From CAZYQW01 sp964649825 (lineage in GTDB: Bacteria > Planctomycetota > B15-G4 > JADJEK01), in the NCBI GenBank assembly GCA_964649825.1, contig CAZYQW010000116.1:22078-86077 (forward strand): 64,000 nt of DNA, given 5' to 3'. Below the pieces are notes generated by a model. That model saw only the letters and a program-made list of their open reading frames with translations, searched no databases and had not been told where the DNA came from. Made by a program: the position numbers and the translations under genes. This document shows, piece after piece, positions 36,200-45,655 of this stretch. Positions within the stretch are counted from its first letter, which is position 1; the number at the start of each line of letters is the position of its first letter.

Positions 36200-39100
36200 G
36201 TGGAACCCGCTAGCGACGCCTTTCGGACCCTGCGTGCCGGCCTCCTCTCCGCGTGGCGGCACGCCCGCGGAGCCGGGGACGTGGAGAGCGTCATCTCGGT
36301 CTACGCCCAGAGCCAGCACGCGGTGGACGCGCTGCTCGAGCGAGCCGACGACCGGGGTGGGAGGGCCGAGCTGCAGGATGAGGTCGCCGTCGCGCTGGAG
36401 GAGTTCGAGACCGAGGCGCGGACCTTCCTGCGCGACTCCGCGCTCGAGCCGATCGTGGCCGCGCGCGGCCTTTCCACGCTCCGCGCGTGGGCCCGCGTCC
36501 TGCGGCGCGTCACGCGGGCCGTGGAAGGGCGGCCGGCGTGGGACGAAACCCCGTTCCTCCTCGTCGAGCTCCAGGACATCGAGACCGGGCTGAACCCGGA
36601 TCGCGACCCCCTGGCGGCCGAAGCGGCCCTTCCTCCGCCGCCGACCGAGTTCGGCCGGAGGCTCTCGCGCACGCGCCTTCAGGCGGTCTGGACCCACGCG
36701 AGGAACCAGCTCGCGGCGGCGGCGCGGATCCCGACGTGCACGGGCGAGGACGCCGCCCGCGCGTACCGGCTGTTTCGCGCGCTCGACGCCACGCACGCGC
36801 GGCTGCGCGCCCGAACCGAGGAGCTCACGGCCGAGGACGTGGCGACGCTCGGGGTCGCGATCGATCGAGTCGCGAGCGAGCGCGACCGGCTCGAGTCCGA
36901 GTTCTTCCGCTTCGCGGCCGAGGTCGACGGGGAGGCCGACCTCGAGGTCCTCTCCGAGGCAGCGCTCGCGTGCGTGGGCGAACTGGACGAGGCGCGGTTG
37001 GCGGGCGCCGACGCGCGAACGCGGGAGGAAGTCGACGAGTTGCGACGCCTGGAGCGCCTGGGCGCTCGGATCGGCCGCACGTACCGAGCGGCGCTGAGGC
37101 GCGTTCGACCGATCGAGCCGGAGTCCGAGCGCGTGGCCGTCCTCGGGCCACGCCGCGTCGAACGACGATTGCGGCGCATGTGCAGTCGGATCCGCGCGCT
37201 CGTCGCCGATCGGGTCCTCGCGCTCCGGCTGGAACGGATCTTCGGCCGCCGGATGGTCGAGGTCTGGGAGGCGATCGTCTTCTGGCTGATCATCGGCGTG
37301 CTCGTGCTGATCTTCGTCGATCACCATCGCACGCCCGTCGAGGGCGAGGTCCTGCCGTGGACCGTCTGCGTCGACACCGCGATCTGCGCGATCCTGCTCC
37401 TCGACTTCGGCACGCGGCTCGTGCTGAGCCCGCGACGCCTCGACTACCTGCGTCGGCGGTTCCTCACCGAGCTCGTGCCGTCGATCCCGTTCGGGCTCAT
37501 CGTCAGCCTCGAGCACGTGGACGCCGTGCGCTCCGTCCGCGCGCTGCGGCTGGTGCGCGTCTTCCGGGTGCTGCAGCTCGTTCGTCCCTTCGTGCGGCTT
37601 TTCCGCCTTCTCCTCTTCGTGGCACGGGCGCTCGATCGTCTCGTCGAGCGCAACGCGTGGTTCCTGAACCACAACATCGTGTTCTTCACCGACTCCGTTC
37701 GTGACGAGGAGGTGCCGACGCTCCTGAAACGCGCCCGCGACCTCGACGCGTGGATCACCCGCTCGACGTCGGAGAGCCTGGCCGGGCTCCCCTTCGATTC
37801 GCGCCTCGAAGCGGCCGAGCTCCGGCGCCGCTTCGTCGAGGTCGAGCTCGCGCACGATCGAAGCCGCGGCATCGAGGAGATCGAGCGGCTCTCGCCCGGT
37901 CGCGGGCGGGTGAAGGACCTCGACGTGGACGACGTGATCATGACCCTGCGCGACCTGAACTCGCACCGAATCGCCGAGTACATGGGGCTCGAGTTCGCGC
38001 GACAGGTGACGTCGTCGCTCCGAATCCTCAGGTTGCCCGTGCTGCGCAACCTCCCCGTCATCCGTTACTTGATGGGGACGAGCGGCGCTCCCGACCCTCT
38101 CCTCGTCACCGCGCGCGTCGGCCGCCTGCTCGGCGACCTGCTCGCGATCATGCAGCGAACGATCACGTGGTTCGCCGACCTGTACGGCAGCATCACCGGC
38201 GCGCAGTTCCTCGACCGCGTCGGCACGCAGCTCGTGAAAGCGACGGCGCAGCCGGCGAGGCGCCTCGTGCTGTTCAGCCTGATCGTCGGCATCGGCCTGC
38301 TCTTCATCCAGGTCTTGAGGTTGCCGTTCCTCGAGACCGCGGCGAACGGGCTGCTGCGCTTCCTCTCGCTGCCGGTCCTCGTCCTCGGCGTCGTCTGCAT
38401 CGTGCCTCTCGTCATCGGCCATTGGTTCCGCCGCATCGCGGGCCAGGCGGCCGACTTCTACGACCGGGTCGCGGAGGCGCAGTTCCTCTCGCTGACCGAG
38501 ACGGTGAAGGAGGGCGAGGCAGAGAACTACCTGCGGTACCTCGCGGATCGCGTGATCCTGCCCGAGGTTCGTCTCGAGGACGACGTCGACGACGTCCGCC
38601 TTCGCGATGCGGCGCGACGCTTCCTCACGCGCGGGATCGCCGACCCGCTGCTCACCCCGCCCTACGAGGCCGAGGGCCAGCTCCGTCCCGTCGATGGTCT
38701 TCCGCAGTGCGACGCGGTGCTGCTCTACTTCCGCACGTTCCTCGACGGGTCGTTCTTCCACGCCAACGACACCAAGGTCGCGAGTCTGCTCCTCGGCAAC
38801 CTGACGTTGGAGAACGTGCGCGAGAATCGGCTCCGCTACGACAAGAAGCAACGCAAGCGGCTCGAGGCGCTCGACATCGGCCGCGGCAAGGGCGGCGTAC
38901 GCGGCCCGTACGTCTGGTTCAACTTCATCACCCACAGCGTGGCGCAGCTCTGCGCGCGGCTGGTGCTCGAGTACAACCAGCACTGTATTCCGAGCGGCGA
39001 GCTCGCCGTCGCCGACCCGGAGGATCGCGAGCTCTTCCAGCACTGGCTCGAGAGGCGCCTCCGCCTGTCGCGCCTCCGCCAGAGCGACGTTGCGTCGCAG

Positions 39101-40378
39101 GACCTCGGAACCCCGTCGCGCGAGGGAGGAACCCTCCTCTACCGTACGACCGAGTTCCACGTGCTCCACTTCCTGACCGTGGACCCGCGACGCGACGCCG
39201 CCGTGCGCGCCCGCTTCGGTGACCTGGTGCACGATCTCATGAAAGAGGATCGGGAGAACCTGATCCGGACCGTCTTCGGGACGTTCCCGATGCAGAGTCT
39301 GCCGAAGAACCGGCGGACGCTGAATCCGTACGAGTTCTATCGCTCGTATTTCGCGCGCGGTCGGGTCTTCCTCTTCCCGTTCCTCTTGTTCTGCTTCGGG
39401 CTGAAGGCGGTTCGCCTCGGGTTCCGGCACCTGGTGAAGATCGTGAAGGAGGTGCTCGATCCGGACGCCCGGCCGCTCCAGGCGAGCACGGCGCGCGCCG
39501 GCTTCGACGTCGCGCGGCGCAAGATCCATCGCATGCGCCGGCCCGTCGTCATCGAGGCGGTGCGCCTGCGCGCGGAGTTCGACGTGCAGTACCTCGGGCT
39601 CGCGCTCCCGGGGCGGGAGCTCGTCGGCTGGGAGGGGAACCTGCTGGCCGACGACCTCCGCGGGCTGAACGCCTCGGAACGGGAATGGCACGAGTTCCGC
39701 GAGCTGAAGTCGGAGCGGCAGCGCCGAGTCCGGATGCTCTCCGAGCTGTTGCGCCGCCGCCGCCGGAGCGGGCACGATTTCGAGGCCGAGGTGGTGCAAC
39801 GCAACCCCTCCCTGGCCGGCCGCGAACGCGCGGCGTTGCGCGCTGCGGTCACGGCGTTCGTCTGCGACCACCACGACGCGGCATCGATCCTCGAGGCCGT
39901 CTTCGCGCTCGAGGACGCGCTGAAACGCACCGCCGGCACGACGGTTCCGGCCCCGCGCGGCATCGGAGTCGCTCGCCGCCGCCGCCGGCTCCGGCCGAAG
40001 GTCGAACGCGCGCTCGAGATCCTACGCGCGGCCGGCCGCACGAGCGGCGCAGACGGCGCGGGTCGAATCGTCGACGTGATCCTCTCCGAGCACCGCGACC
40101 TCGAGGCGCACGTCGAGGTGCTCCTCGACCGACTGCCCGACGGCGTGATCCCGGACGAGTACGCGTACGAGGTCATGCTCGACGCCGGCGAGCAACCGTC
40201 GTCGTGGAACGAGCAGATCGTCGCGGTGCGCACGATCCAGAGCCTGGGGATGATCGATCTGCTCGGGTACGAACGGCTGATCCAGGCGCTCGGCAATTAT
40301 GAAATGGACGCCAGCGAAACCGGGGGGCATCGCCGCAAGCCGGGCGTCGGCCGCGACTCGATGTTGCTCGTGCTCTGA
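36200..40378 (+). CDS. 1392-residue membrane protein with voltage-sensor-like module, no visible pore
   Basis: Starts at GTG 36200. Residues 1-350 are helical and charged. A four-helix block follows: S1-like (~355-373), S2-like (~386-410, with DFGTR acidic/aromatic residues), S3-like (~420-436) and an S4-like helix (~443-475) with arginines at about every third position (RSVRALRLVRVFR, then VRPFVRLFR). No selectivity-filter or S5/S6 pair comes directly after. Instead there is a ~210-residue soluble stretch, a second pair of helices (~687-745), then a ~650-residue soluble C-terminus. Part of it (~830-1080) looks like a folded domain containing a YVWFNFITHSVAQL segment. No overall family was recognised. 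It is divergent from the five-gene operon. Confidence 0.75.
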   Translation: MEPASDAFRTLRAGLLSAWRHARGAGDVESVISVYAQSQHAVDALLERADDRGGRAELQDEVAVALEEFETEARTFLRDSALEPIVAARGLSTLRAWARVLRRVTRAVEGRPAWDETPFLLVELQDIETGLNPDRDPLAAEAALPPPPTEFGRRLSRTRLQAVWTHARNQLAAAARIPTCTGEDAARAYRLFRALDATHARLRARTEELTAEDVATLGVAIDRVASERDRLESEFFRFAAEVDGEADLEVLSEAALACVGELDEARLAGADARTREEVDELRRLERLGARIGRTYRAALRRVRPIEPESERVAVLGPRRVERRLRRMCSRIRALVADRVLALRLERIFGRRMVEVWEAIVFWLIIGVLVLIFVDHHRTPVEGEVLPWTVCVDTAICAILLLDFGTRLVLSPRRLDYLRRRFLTELVPSIPFGLIVSLEHVDAVRSVRALRLVRVFRVLQLVRPFVRLFRLLLFVARALDRLVERNAWFLNHNIVFFTDSVRDEEVPTLLKRARDLDAWITRSTSESLAGLPFDSRLEAAELRRRFVEVELAHDRSRGIEEIERLSPGRGRVKDLDVDDVIMTLRDLNSHRIAEYMGLEFARQVTSSLRILRLPVLRNLPVIRYLMGTSGAPDPLLVTARVGRLLGDLLAIMQRTITWFADLYGSITGAQFLDRVGTQLVKATAQPARRLVLFSLIVGIGLLFIQVLRLPFLETAANGLLRFLSLPVLVLGVVCIVPLVIGHWFRRIAGQAADFYDRVAEAQFLSLTETVKEGEAENYLRYLADRVILPEVRLEDDVDDVRLRDAARRFLTRGIADPLLTPPYEAEGQLRPVDGLPQCDAVLLYFRTFLDGSFFHANDTKVASLLLGNLTLENVRENRLRYDKKQRKRLEALDIGRGKGGVRGPYVWFNFITHSVAQLCARLVLEYNQHCIPSGELAVADPEDRELFQHWLERRLRLSRLRQSDVASQDLGTPSREGGTLLYRTTEFHVLHFLTVDPRRDAAVRARFGDLVHDLMKEDRENLIRTVFGTFPMQSLPKNRRTLNPYEFYRSYFARGRVFLFPFLLFCFGLKAVRLGFRHLVKIVKEVLDPDARPLQASTARAGFDVARRKIHRMRRPVVIEAVRLRAEFDVQYLGLALPGRELVGWEGNLLADDLRGLNASEREWHEFRELKSERQRRVRMLSELLRRRRRSGHDFEAEVVQRNPSLAGRERAALRAAVTAFVCDHHDAASILEAVFALEDALKRTAGTTVPAPRGIGVARRRRRLRPKVERALEILRAAGRTSGADGAGRIVDVILSEHRDLEAHVEVLLDRLPDGVIPDEYAYEVMLDAGEQPSSWNEQIVAVRTIQSLGMIDLLGYERLIQALGNYEMDASETGGHRRKPGVGRDSMLLVL

Positions 40379-40416
40379 GCGCGCCGGGTCCGGAGGTCAG
40401 GAAGCGCGAACCCTCT

Positions 40417-40998
40417 TCATGCGTCGATCCGCGTTCCGATCACCTGGAGGAACTCCCGCAGCCAGGCCGGATGCGCGGGCCAGGCCGGAGCGGTGACGAG
40501 GTTGCCGTCGACGTGCGCCGCGTCGATCGCGGCCTCGATGAAGCGCCCGCCCGCGGCCCGCACGTCCGGCGCGCACGCGGGATAGGCAGTGACCGAGCGT
40601 CCCTTCAAGACGTCGGCCGCCGCGAGGACGAGGAGGCCGTGGCAGATCGCGGCGATCGGCTTCCGGGCGCCGGCGAACGCGCGCACGATCTCGATGACCC
40701 GGAGGTCGAGGCGGATGTACTCGGGCGCGCGCCCGCCGGGGACGACCAGGGCGTCGTAGTCGTCCGGGTCGACGGCCGCGAACTCGCCGGTCAGGACGAA
40801 GTCATGGCCGCGCTTCTCGGAGTAGGTCTGGTCCCCCTCGAAGTCGTGGACCGCGGTGCGCACCTTCTCGCCTTTGCTCTTCCCCGGGCAGACCGCGTCG
40901 ACGTGGTGACCGACCATCGTGAGCGCCTGGAACGGCACCATGACCTCGTAGTCCTCGACGAAGTCGCCGACGAGCATCAGGATCTTCTTGGCGGACAT
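40417..40998 (-). CDS. DJ-1/PfpI family protein
   Basis: The product has 193 residues, normal for the family. The chosen ATG begins MSAKKILMLVGDFVEDYE, containing the conserved acidic residue. The nucleophile elbow is AAICHGLLVL with Cys ~119 followed by His, as in PfpI/YhbO-type proteins. DALVVPGGRAPEYIR is another family block. Such proteins act as glyoxalase/deglycase or peptidase-like hydrolases. An HVDAVCPGK segment is typical for the long PfpI group. It is divergent from the lipoprotein gene at 41314. Confidence 0.88.
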   Translation of the reverse strand: MSAKKILMLVGDFVEDYEVMVPFQALTMVGHHVDAVCPGKSKGEKVRTAVHDFEGDQTYSEKRGHDFVLTGEFAAVDPDDYDALVVPGGRAPEYIRLDLRVIEIVRAFAGARKPIAAICHGLLVLAAADVLKGRSVTAYPACAPDVRAAGGRFIEAAIDAAHVDGNLVTAPAWPAHPAWLREFLQVIGTRIDA

Positions 40999-41313
40999 GA
41001 CGAGCCTCGAGACGAATTTGGAGCGGAGGAGGACATGGTAGCCCGCGGCAGGCGATCGCGCCGTGGAGGCGGTGGCGGCGCCCGGCCGCACCGCGATGCA
41101 ATGCGCCGGCCCGCTCCACCCCCCGGCTTCCATGTTAGTTACCGAACGGTAGCGGCGATGCGGTCGGGTAACGAACCTCCGGGTCTTCCCGAGGACCGAC
41201 AACGTATCGGAAGCGATTCAATACAAAAGCCTTGGGGCCATTCGATCTCCACGCGACGCCACCGGCCTTGCTGTTGCTTCTCTCGGGTCGGTCCCTGGAA
41301 CCGAGCCTGACCA
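40999..41313. promoter_or_regulatory. 315-base divergent intergenic region with TACCG-AA-CGGTA palindrome
   Basis: The region separates the DJ-1/PfpI gene (minus) and a lipoprotein gene (plus). A perfect interrupted palindrome, TACCGAACGGTA, occupies 41140-41151, inside a locally more AT-rich stretch (about 41130-41235). TetR-type regulators often bind ACCGnnCGGT sites, so it may be an operator, but no regulator gene is nearby. No convincing -35/-10 pair was identified. Confidence 0.35.
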
Positions 41314-42780
41314 ATGACCCGATCTCGCCGCGTCCTCTCTGCTCCTGTCTTGCTGAGCCTGGCCGTTCTGGCCGCCTGCGAGTCCGCGACCACCGGCGGC
41401 GCCGCTCCCGGTGGCGCCGAGACGGCCGCGGGGACGCCGCTGGAACCGGAGGGAACGGTCTATCACGCCACCGAAGGGCAGCAGCCGGGGATGGCGGCCA
41501 AGGTGCCCCAACGGCCCCAGGACCTGCCGGAACTCCGGGTGGAGCGGGTTTCGGCGATTGCTCCTTGGCCGCGCGGGATCGCGTGGGTGGACGACAAACT
41601 CGTGGTGGTCTCCCGTGGGCGGCATCGCAACTACGGCGGCCCCGCGCCCGACGTCTGGGACCAGGAAGCGACGCTCTTCGAGATCGACCCCGAGGTGCGG
41701 GAGCCGTTCGTGCCCGGGGCGCTCCCGTCGGACCGGATCGCCAACAATGGTCGGATCCTGGCCGAGCCGGATCCGTCGGTCGTGAACCTCTACGACCGAT
41801 CTCGACCGGTCCTGGACAACTGGTCGATGGACCGGCCGTTCTGCACCCTCGCGTACGACGGCGAGTCCCGGAACCTGTTCGTCTGTGCGTACGCGGGCGC
41901 CGACCTGAGCGGCAAGGATGGCGGGGCGACCTTCCGCAAGAACGCCACCGACGCTCTGTTGCGATACGATCTGCGCTCGCGACATTGGGGTGTGGTGGAG
42001 CGCCACCGCGAGGCCGTGGTTCCACGCGACGTCCAAACCGCCACGATCCCCAACCAGTATTACCCCCATCACGATCCGACGTCGAACCCCGCGCCCCATG
42101 GGTGGTTGAACGGTCCCAACGGCTGCACGGTGGTCGGGGACTGGCTGTATGCGGTCGGGAAGGACAATCACACGCTCGCTCGTTACGACCTGCGGCCGAT
42201 GCGGAAGTCGCCGGACGTCGGACCGCCTCCATCGGAGCTCGTGCTCGGCGAGCAAGTCGACGTCCGTCTCGGAGGTACCGTGCAGCGACTCGGGATCAAG
42301 GGGCACAGCGCGGTCGGCTCGGACGGCCGATACCTCTATCTCGCCACCCGCACGTCGAGCGTCGTGCTGCGCTTCCCGATCGATCGCGACGGCGACCTGA
42401 TCCGTCCGGTGGTGGGAGAGCTCGTGGCGGAGTTCGAGCCGTACTCCACCGAGCACAAGCGCAGCGCGGATCTCTGGGAACTCATCGTCGACCCGAAGGG
42501 AAGGGTGCTCGTCACCTGTTCCCGCACCGGTCGCATCTGGAGGTTCGCTCCCGATCCCTCCGTGCCGTTCGATGGCAACGACTTCCGCAAGGACGACCCG
42601 ACGCCGAATCGTCCCTACCTGGACATGCGCAAGCTCGCCGGCAATGCGAAGGCGGCCGTCTCCAACATCGTCGTCGCGCCCGACGGCAGTCTCTATTTCT
42701 GCGTCACGATGCCCGAGGAAGGACGTCCGCTGGCCGGCGCCGTCATGCGCGCCGTCGAGGTGCCGGCGTCCGGCGTTTGA
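41314..42780 (+). CDS. lipoprotein with beta-propeller-like domain, unknown function
   Basis: The product has 488 residues. The N-terminus is a lipoprotein signal (SLAVLAAC lipobox, Cys ~22), then a low-complexity Gly/Ala linker. The rest has repeated blade-like segments with small-residue turns: GIAWVDDKLVVVSRG, AYDGESRNLFVCAY, GCTVVGDWLYAVGKDN, GSDGRYLYLATR, DPKGRVLVTCSRTG and APDGSLYFCV. These suggest a six- or seven-bladed propeller of NHL/SMP-30 type. No catalytic residues can be assigned. It is probably exposed on the cell surface or periplasmic. Confidence 0.75.
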   Translation: MTRSRRVLSAPVLLSLAVLAACESATTGGAAPGGAETAAGTPLEPEGTVYHATEGQQPGMAAKVPQRPQDLPELRVERVSAIAPWPRGIAWVDDKLVVVSRGRHRNYGGPAPDVWDQEATLFEIDPEVREPFVPGALPSDRIANNGRILAEPDPSVVNLYDRSRPVLDNWSMDRPFCTLAYDGESRNLFVCAYAGADLSGKDGGATFRKNATDALLRYDLRSRHWGVVERHREAVVPRDVQTATIPNQYYPHHDPTSNPAPHGWLNGPNGCTVVGDWLYAVGKDNHTLARYDLRPMRKSPDVGPPPSELVLGEQVDVRLGGTVQRLGIKGHSAVGSDGRYLYLATRTSSVVLRFPIDRDGDLIRPVVGELVAEFEPYSTEHKRSADLWELIVDPKGRVLVTCSRTGRIWRFAPDPSVPFDGNDFRKDDPTPNRPYLDMRKLAGNAKAAVSNIVVAPDGSLYFCVTMPEEGRPLAGAVMRAVEVPASGV

Positions 42781-42824
42781 CGACGGATTCGTGATCGCTC
42801 GCCGCGGCGAATCGAGCGGATGGG

Positions 42825-44189
42825 TCAGCCCGCGACGAACCGCTCGAGCTCGTTCTTCAGCCGCGCGTGGACCAAGGCGACCTCCAGCGGCACGAGCGGC
42901 AGCGCGAGCAGGTTCGTCGTCTCGAACGGATCCTGCTCCAGGTCGTAGAGCCGCTCGGTCGTGACCGCGCCGAACAGCGTCGTGCTCACGATCAACTTGT
43001 AGCGGCGCTCGCGGATCGCGCGCGCTTCGTATTGATGGGGGACGAGCCCGTTCGGCGCAAAGATCTCGCTGACCACGAACTGCCGCGCGGCGGTGGCCGG
43101 GCCGTTCGCAAGCACGTCGGCGAGGCTCCGTCCGTCGATCGGCTGCCCCGTCGCCGTCTGCGTCGGCGGATCGACGCCGAGCAGCTCGAGCACGGTGGGG
43201 AAGAGGTCGACGACGTGGACGAGCGCGCCCGAGTCGCGACCGGGAGCGACGACGGACGGGCCCGCGATCACGAGCGGGACGCGGATCCCAGGCTCGAAGA
43301 GGCTGATCTTGGCCTGGCCGGGCTGGATCGGCGGCAACGCGACCTCGGCCGGCGAGCCGTTGTCGCCGACGAAGATCACGTGCGTACGTTCGATCGCCGG
43401 ACCCAGCGCGGCGAGGAAGCGGCCGAGCTCGGCGTCCATCGCCTCGAGCATCGCGCGGAAGTAGGGGCGCGGATCGATCGCGGGCGGCCCGGCCTGGCTC
43501 AGGTCGACGGCGTGCAGCTCCGCCGGCGGCGGATGCAGCGGCACGTGCGGCGCGTTGAACGCAAGGACGCAGAGCCACGGCATCGGCGTCGCCGGCGTGG
43601 CCGAGATCGATTGGATCCACTGGATCGCGTCGTCGACGATCGCGGTCGTGTTGTACGTCGTGCTCGTCGACGCGACGCCGTCGTCGACCTTCATCCAGAG
43701 GTCGTAGGTCTCGCCGTGGTCGACCAGGCTCTGCAGGTTGCCCGCGAAGTGCGGCCAACCGGCGACGTTCGGCGCGGCGAGGTATCCGACCGTCTCGTTG
43801 CCGAGGTGCCACTTGCCGAAGTAGGCGCAGGCGACGGCGCCGCCCGTCGCGGCGCGAACGAGCTCGGGCAGCGTCATCTCGGCCGGGTCGAGCGCGAGAG
43901 AGCCGTGTTGCACGAGCGTTCCGATCCCGGTCCGCTTCGCGTGCCGCCCGGTCTGCAGACAAGCGCGCGTCGGTGAGCAGATCGGGTTCGACCACGCGTG
44001 TCGGAACCGAACGCCGCGACGCGCGAGTTCGTCGAGCGCCGGGGTGTACGGCGCGTCGGTCGCCTCGTCGTACCCGGCGAGGTCCGTGGTGCCGAAGTCG
44101 TCGGCGAGAACGATCAACACGTTCTCGCGCTCGACCGCGTGCGCAGATGAGCAGACGGCGAACGAGACGACCAACGCGCGGAGCGCCAT
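42825..44189 (-). CDS. secreted formylglycine-type sulfatase
   Basis: The product has 454 residues, typical for a type I sulfatase. A signal peptide (ALVVSFAVCSSAHA) is followed by ENVLIVLADDFGTTDL with metal-binding Asp residues. The active-site motif ICSPTRACLQTGRHAKRTG carries the Cys converted to formylglycine (CSPTR), and ACAYFGKWHLG, FNAPHVPLHPP and FVGDNGS are further family motifs. It hydrolyses a sulfate ester outside the cytoplasm; the substrate is unknown. It needs a formylglycine-generating enzyme, and the only FGE-like gene in the window is the neighbouring pseudogene. Confidence 0.92.
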   Translation of the reverse strand: MALRALVVSFAVCSSAHAVERENVLIVLADDFGTTDLAGYDEATDAPYTPALDELARRGVRFRHAWSNPICSPTRACLQTGRHAKRTGIGTLVQHGSLALDPAEMTLPELVRAATGGAVACAYFGKWHLGNETVGYLAAPNVAGWPHFAGNLQSLVDHGETYDLWMKVDDGVASTSTTYNTTAIVDDAIQWIQSISATPATPMPWLCVLAFNAPHVPLHPPPAELHAVDLSQAGPPAIDPRPYFRAMLEAMDAELGRFLAALGPAIERTHVIFVGDNGSPAEVALPPIQPGQAKISLFEPGIRVPLVIAGPSVVAPGRDSGALVHVVDLFPTVLELLGVDPPTQTATGQPIDGRSLADVLANGPATAARQFVVSEIFAPNGLVPHQYEARAIRERRYKLIVSTTLFGAVTTERLYDLEQDPFETTNLLALPLVPLEVALVHARLKNELERFVAG

Positions 44190-44383
44190 CGTTTCCTCGG
44201 GTCGACGGACAAGGCGGAGATTCCTGAAGAGGCAAATGATAACGCGCTGAGCGGCGAATCCGGTGCGGGGGGAGACCCAGTTCGTCGAACTCGTCGGACT
44301 GAAACCCGGTCGGCTCCTCGAACCTGTCCTCCCCGCCCTCGATTCGCTAGCCTCCGCAGCTCACGGAGGAACGAGCCGGGACG

Positions 44384-45389
44384 ATGGGCAAACGCGACCA
44401 GAGGATCTACCGCGTCTTCATCTCGTCGACCTACCTCGACAACGCGGTGCGGCGCCGCAGCTTGATCGAGGAGATCGGAGCGACCGGGAGCTTCCAGGCG
44501 ATCGCGATGGAGCGGTTCACCGCGGACGACCGCGAGACCACGACGGTCTGCTTGGAAAGGGTGCGCGAGGCCGACGTGTTCATCGGCATCATCGCATGGC
44601 GGTACGGCTGGATCCCGGATGGAGAGACGCGCGCCATCACGGAGCTCGAGTACGAGGCGGCCGACGGGATGCCGCGCCTCATGTTCCTGATCGACGTACG
44701 TCCCCCGAGGACCTGGCGCGGATCGAGAAGAAGATCGAGCGGTCGGCCAACGCCGAGCTGCGCGGAATCGCGACCGCCGCGAAGACGCGGCGCGCGCAAT
44801 CGACCCACGCGCTCCGATCGAAGCGCGGCGACCTCGAGCTGGTCCCGATTCCGGTCGGCTCGTTCTGGCGACGAGAGCTTCATGAAGGCGTCGATGCCGC
44901 TCCATCGCGTCACGCTCTCCGCGTTCGCGATGAGCCCGACGCCGATCACGAACGCGCAGTACCGGCGATTCCTCGAGGCGAACCCGAAGGCGGGGGAGCC
45001 GATGTACTGGAGCGACGGCGCCTACAACCAGGACGATCAACCCGTCGTCGGCGTTTTCGTGGAAGGAAGCGTCGAAGTTCTGCGGCTGGGCAGGCGTCCA
45101 GCTTCCGACCGAGGCTCAGTGGGAGTACGCGTGCCGCGGTCAGGTCGATGCAGACAGGAAGGACCGGACGCGCTTCTGGTGTGGCGACGAGTCGTGATTG
45201 CCGGACGTGGCGTGGTTCGACGAGAACTCAGGAGGGCAGCTCCATCCGGTCGCGCAGAAGCCGGTGAACGCGTTCGGTCTGTTCGACATGCACGGGAACG
45301 CCTGGGAGTGGTGCCACGACTGGGCGGACACCTATCCGGACGGCGACGCCCGTGATCCGGCGGGTCGACGTGCGCGGCGAAGAGCGTAA
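44384..45389 (+). pseudogene. DUF4062 + FGE-sulfatase-domain protein, broken by several frameshifts and a stop
   Basis: Three frames together give one protein. First is a DUF4062 domain (YRVFISSTYLDNAVRRRSLI ... EADVFIGIIAWRYGW). After a shift near 44,700 comes a linker (PEDLARIEKKIERSANAE). A second shift near 44,870 leads into an FGE/SUMF1-like domain (HRVTLSAFAMSPTPITNAQY). A third shift near 45,057 (extra T in a T run) is followed by LPTEAQWEYACRG. An in-frame TGA lies at 45195, after which NAFGLFDMHGNAWEWCHDW follows in the same frame. The usual end of the FGE domain is missing after 45389. The gene is therefore inactive. The family often belongs to defence- or signalling-type effectors. 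Confidence 0.85.
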
Positions 45390-45436
45390 CGCTCGAATTC
45401 GACAGTGACCCTGGCGACGCCCGCGCCGCGTGGCCG

Positions 45437-45547
45437 CGGCCACGAGCCTGGGCGTCGATTCCTGACGACGGGGACAGGAGGAACGACGTGGTACGCGGGA
45501 ACGGGCACGAAGAGTTCTCCAGAGTGATACCGCGTGGAACGGGGACG
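45437..45547 (+). repeat. left inverted repeat of the RAYT unit
   Basis: This arm is 111 bases long and is the reverse complement of 46341-46451 with about 8 mismatches. The longest exact shared blocks are CTGGGCGTCGATTCCTGACG and the 28 bases starting GGACAGGAGG. Confidence 0.85.
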
Positions 45548-45655
45548 AACGGTCGCGGGGACGCGGGACGCCAGGCTCGATGCCAAGAAGAGAAAGTCGA
45601 AGTCGTTCGACGCGGCGCCTTGACCTTCGTTCGATCAGTATTAATATGTGCCCTA

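Noticed and set aside
36194..39874. 1226-residue open frame on the minus strand
   Set aside because: It is antisense to the voltage-sensor-like gene and has shadow composition (Glu/Arg/Val/Leu repeats) with no recognisable domain.
45195..45197. In-frame TGA as a selenocysteine codon in the FGE-like gene, given the putative selenate importer
   Set aside because: The same gene carries at least three frameshifts and lacks its 3' end, so the stop is better explained as decay; no SECIS-like hairpin was recognised after it.
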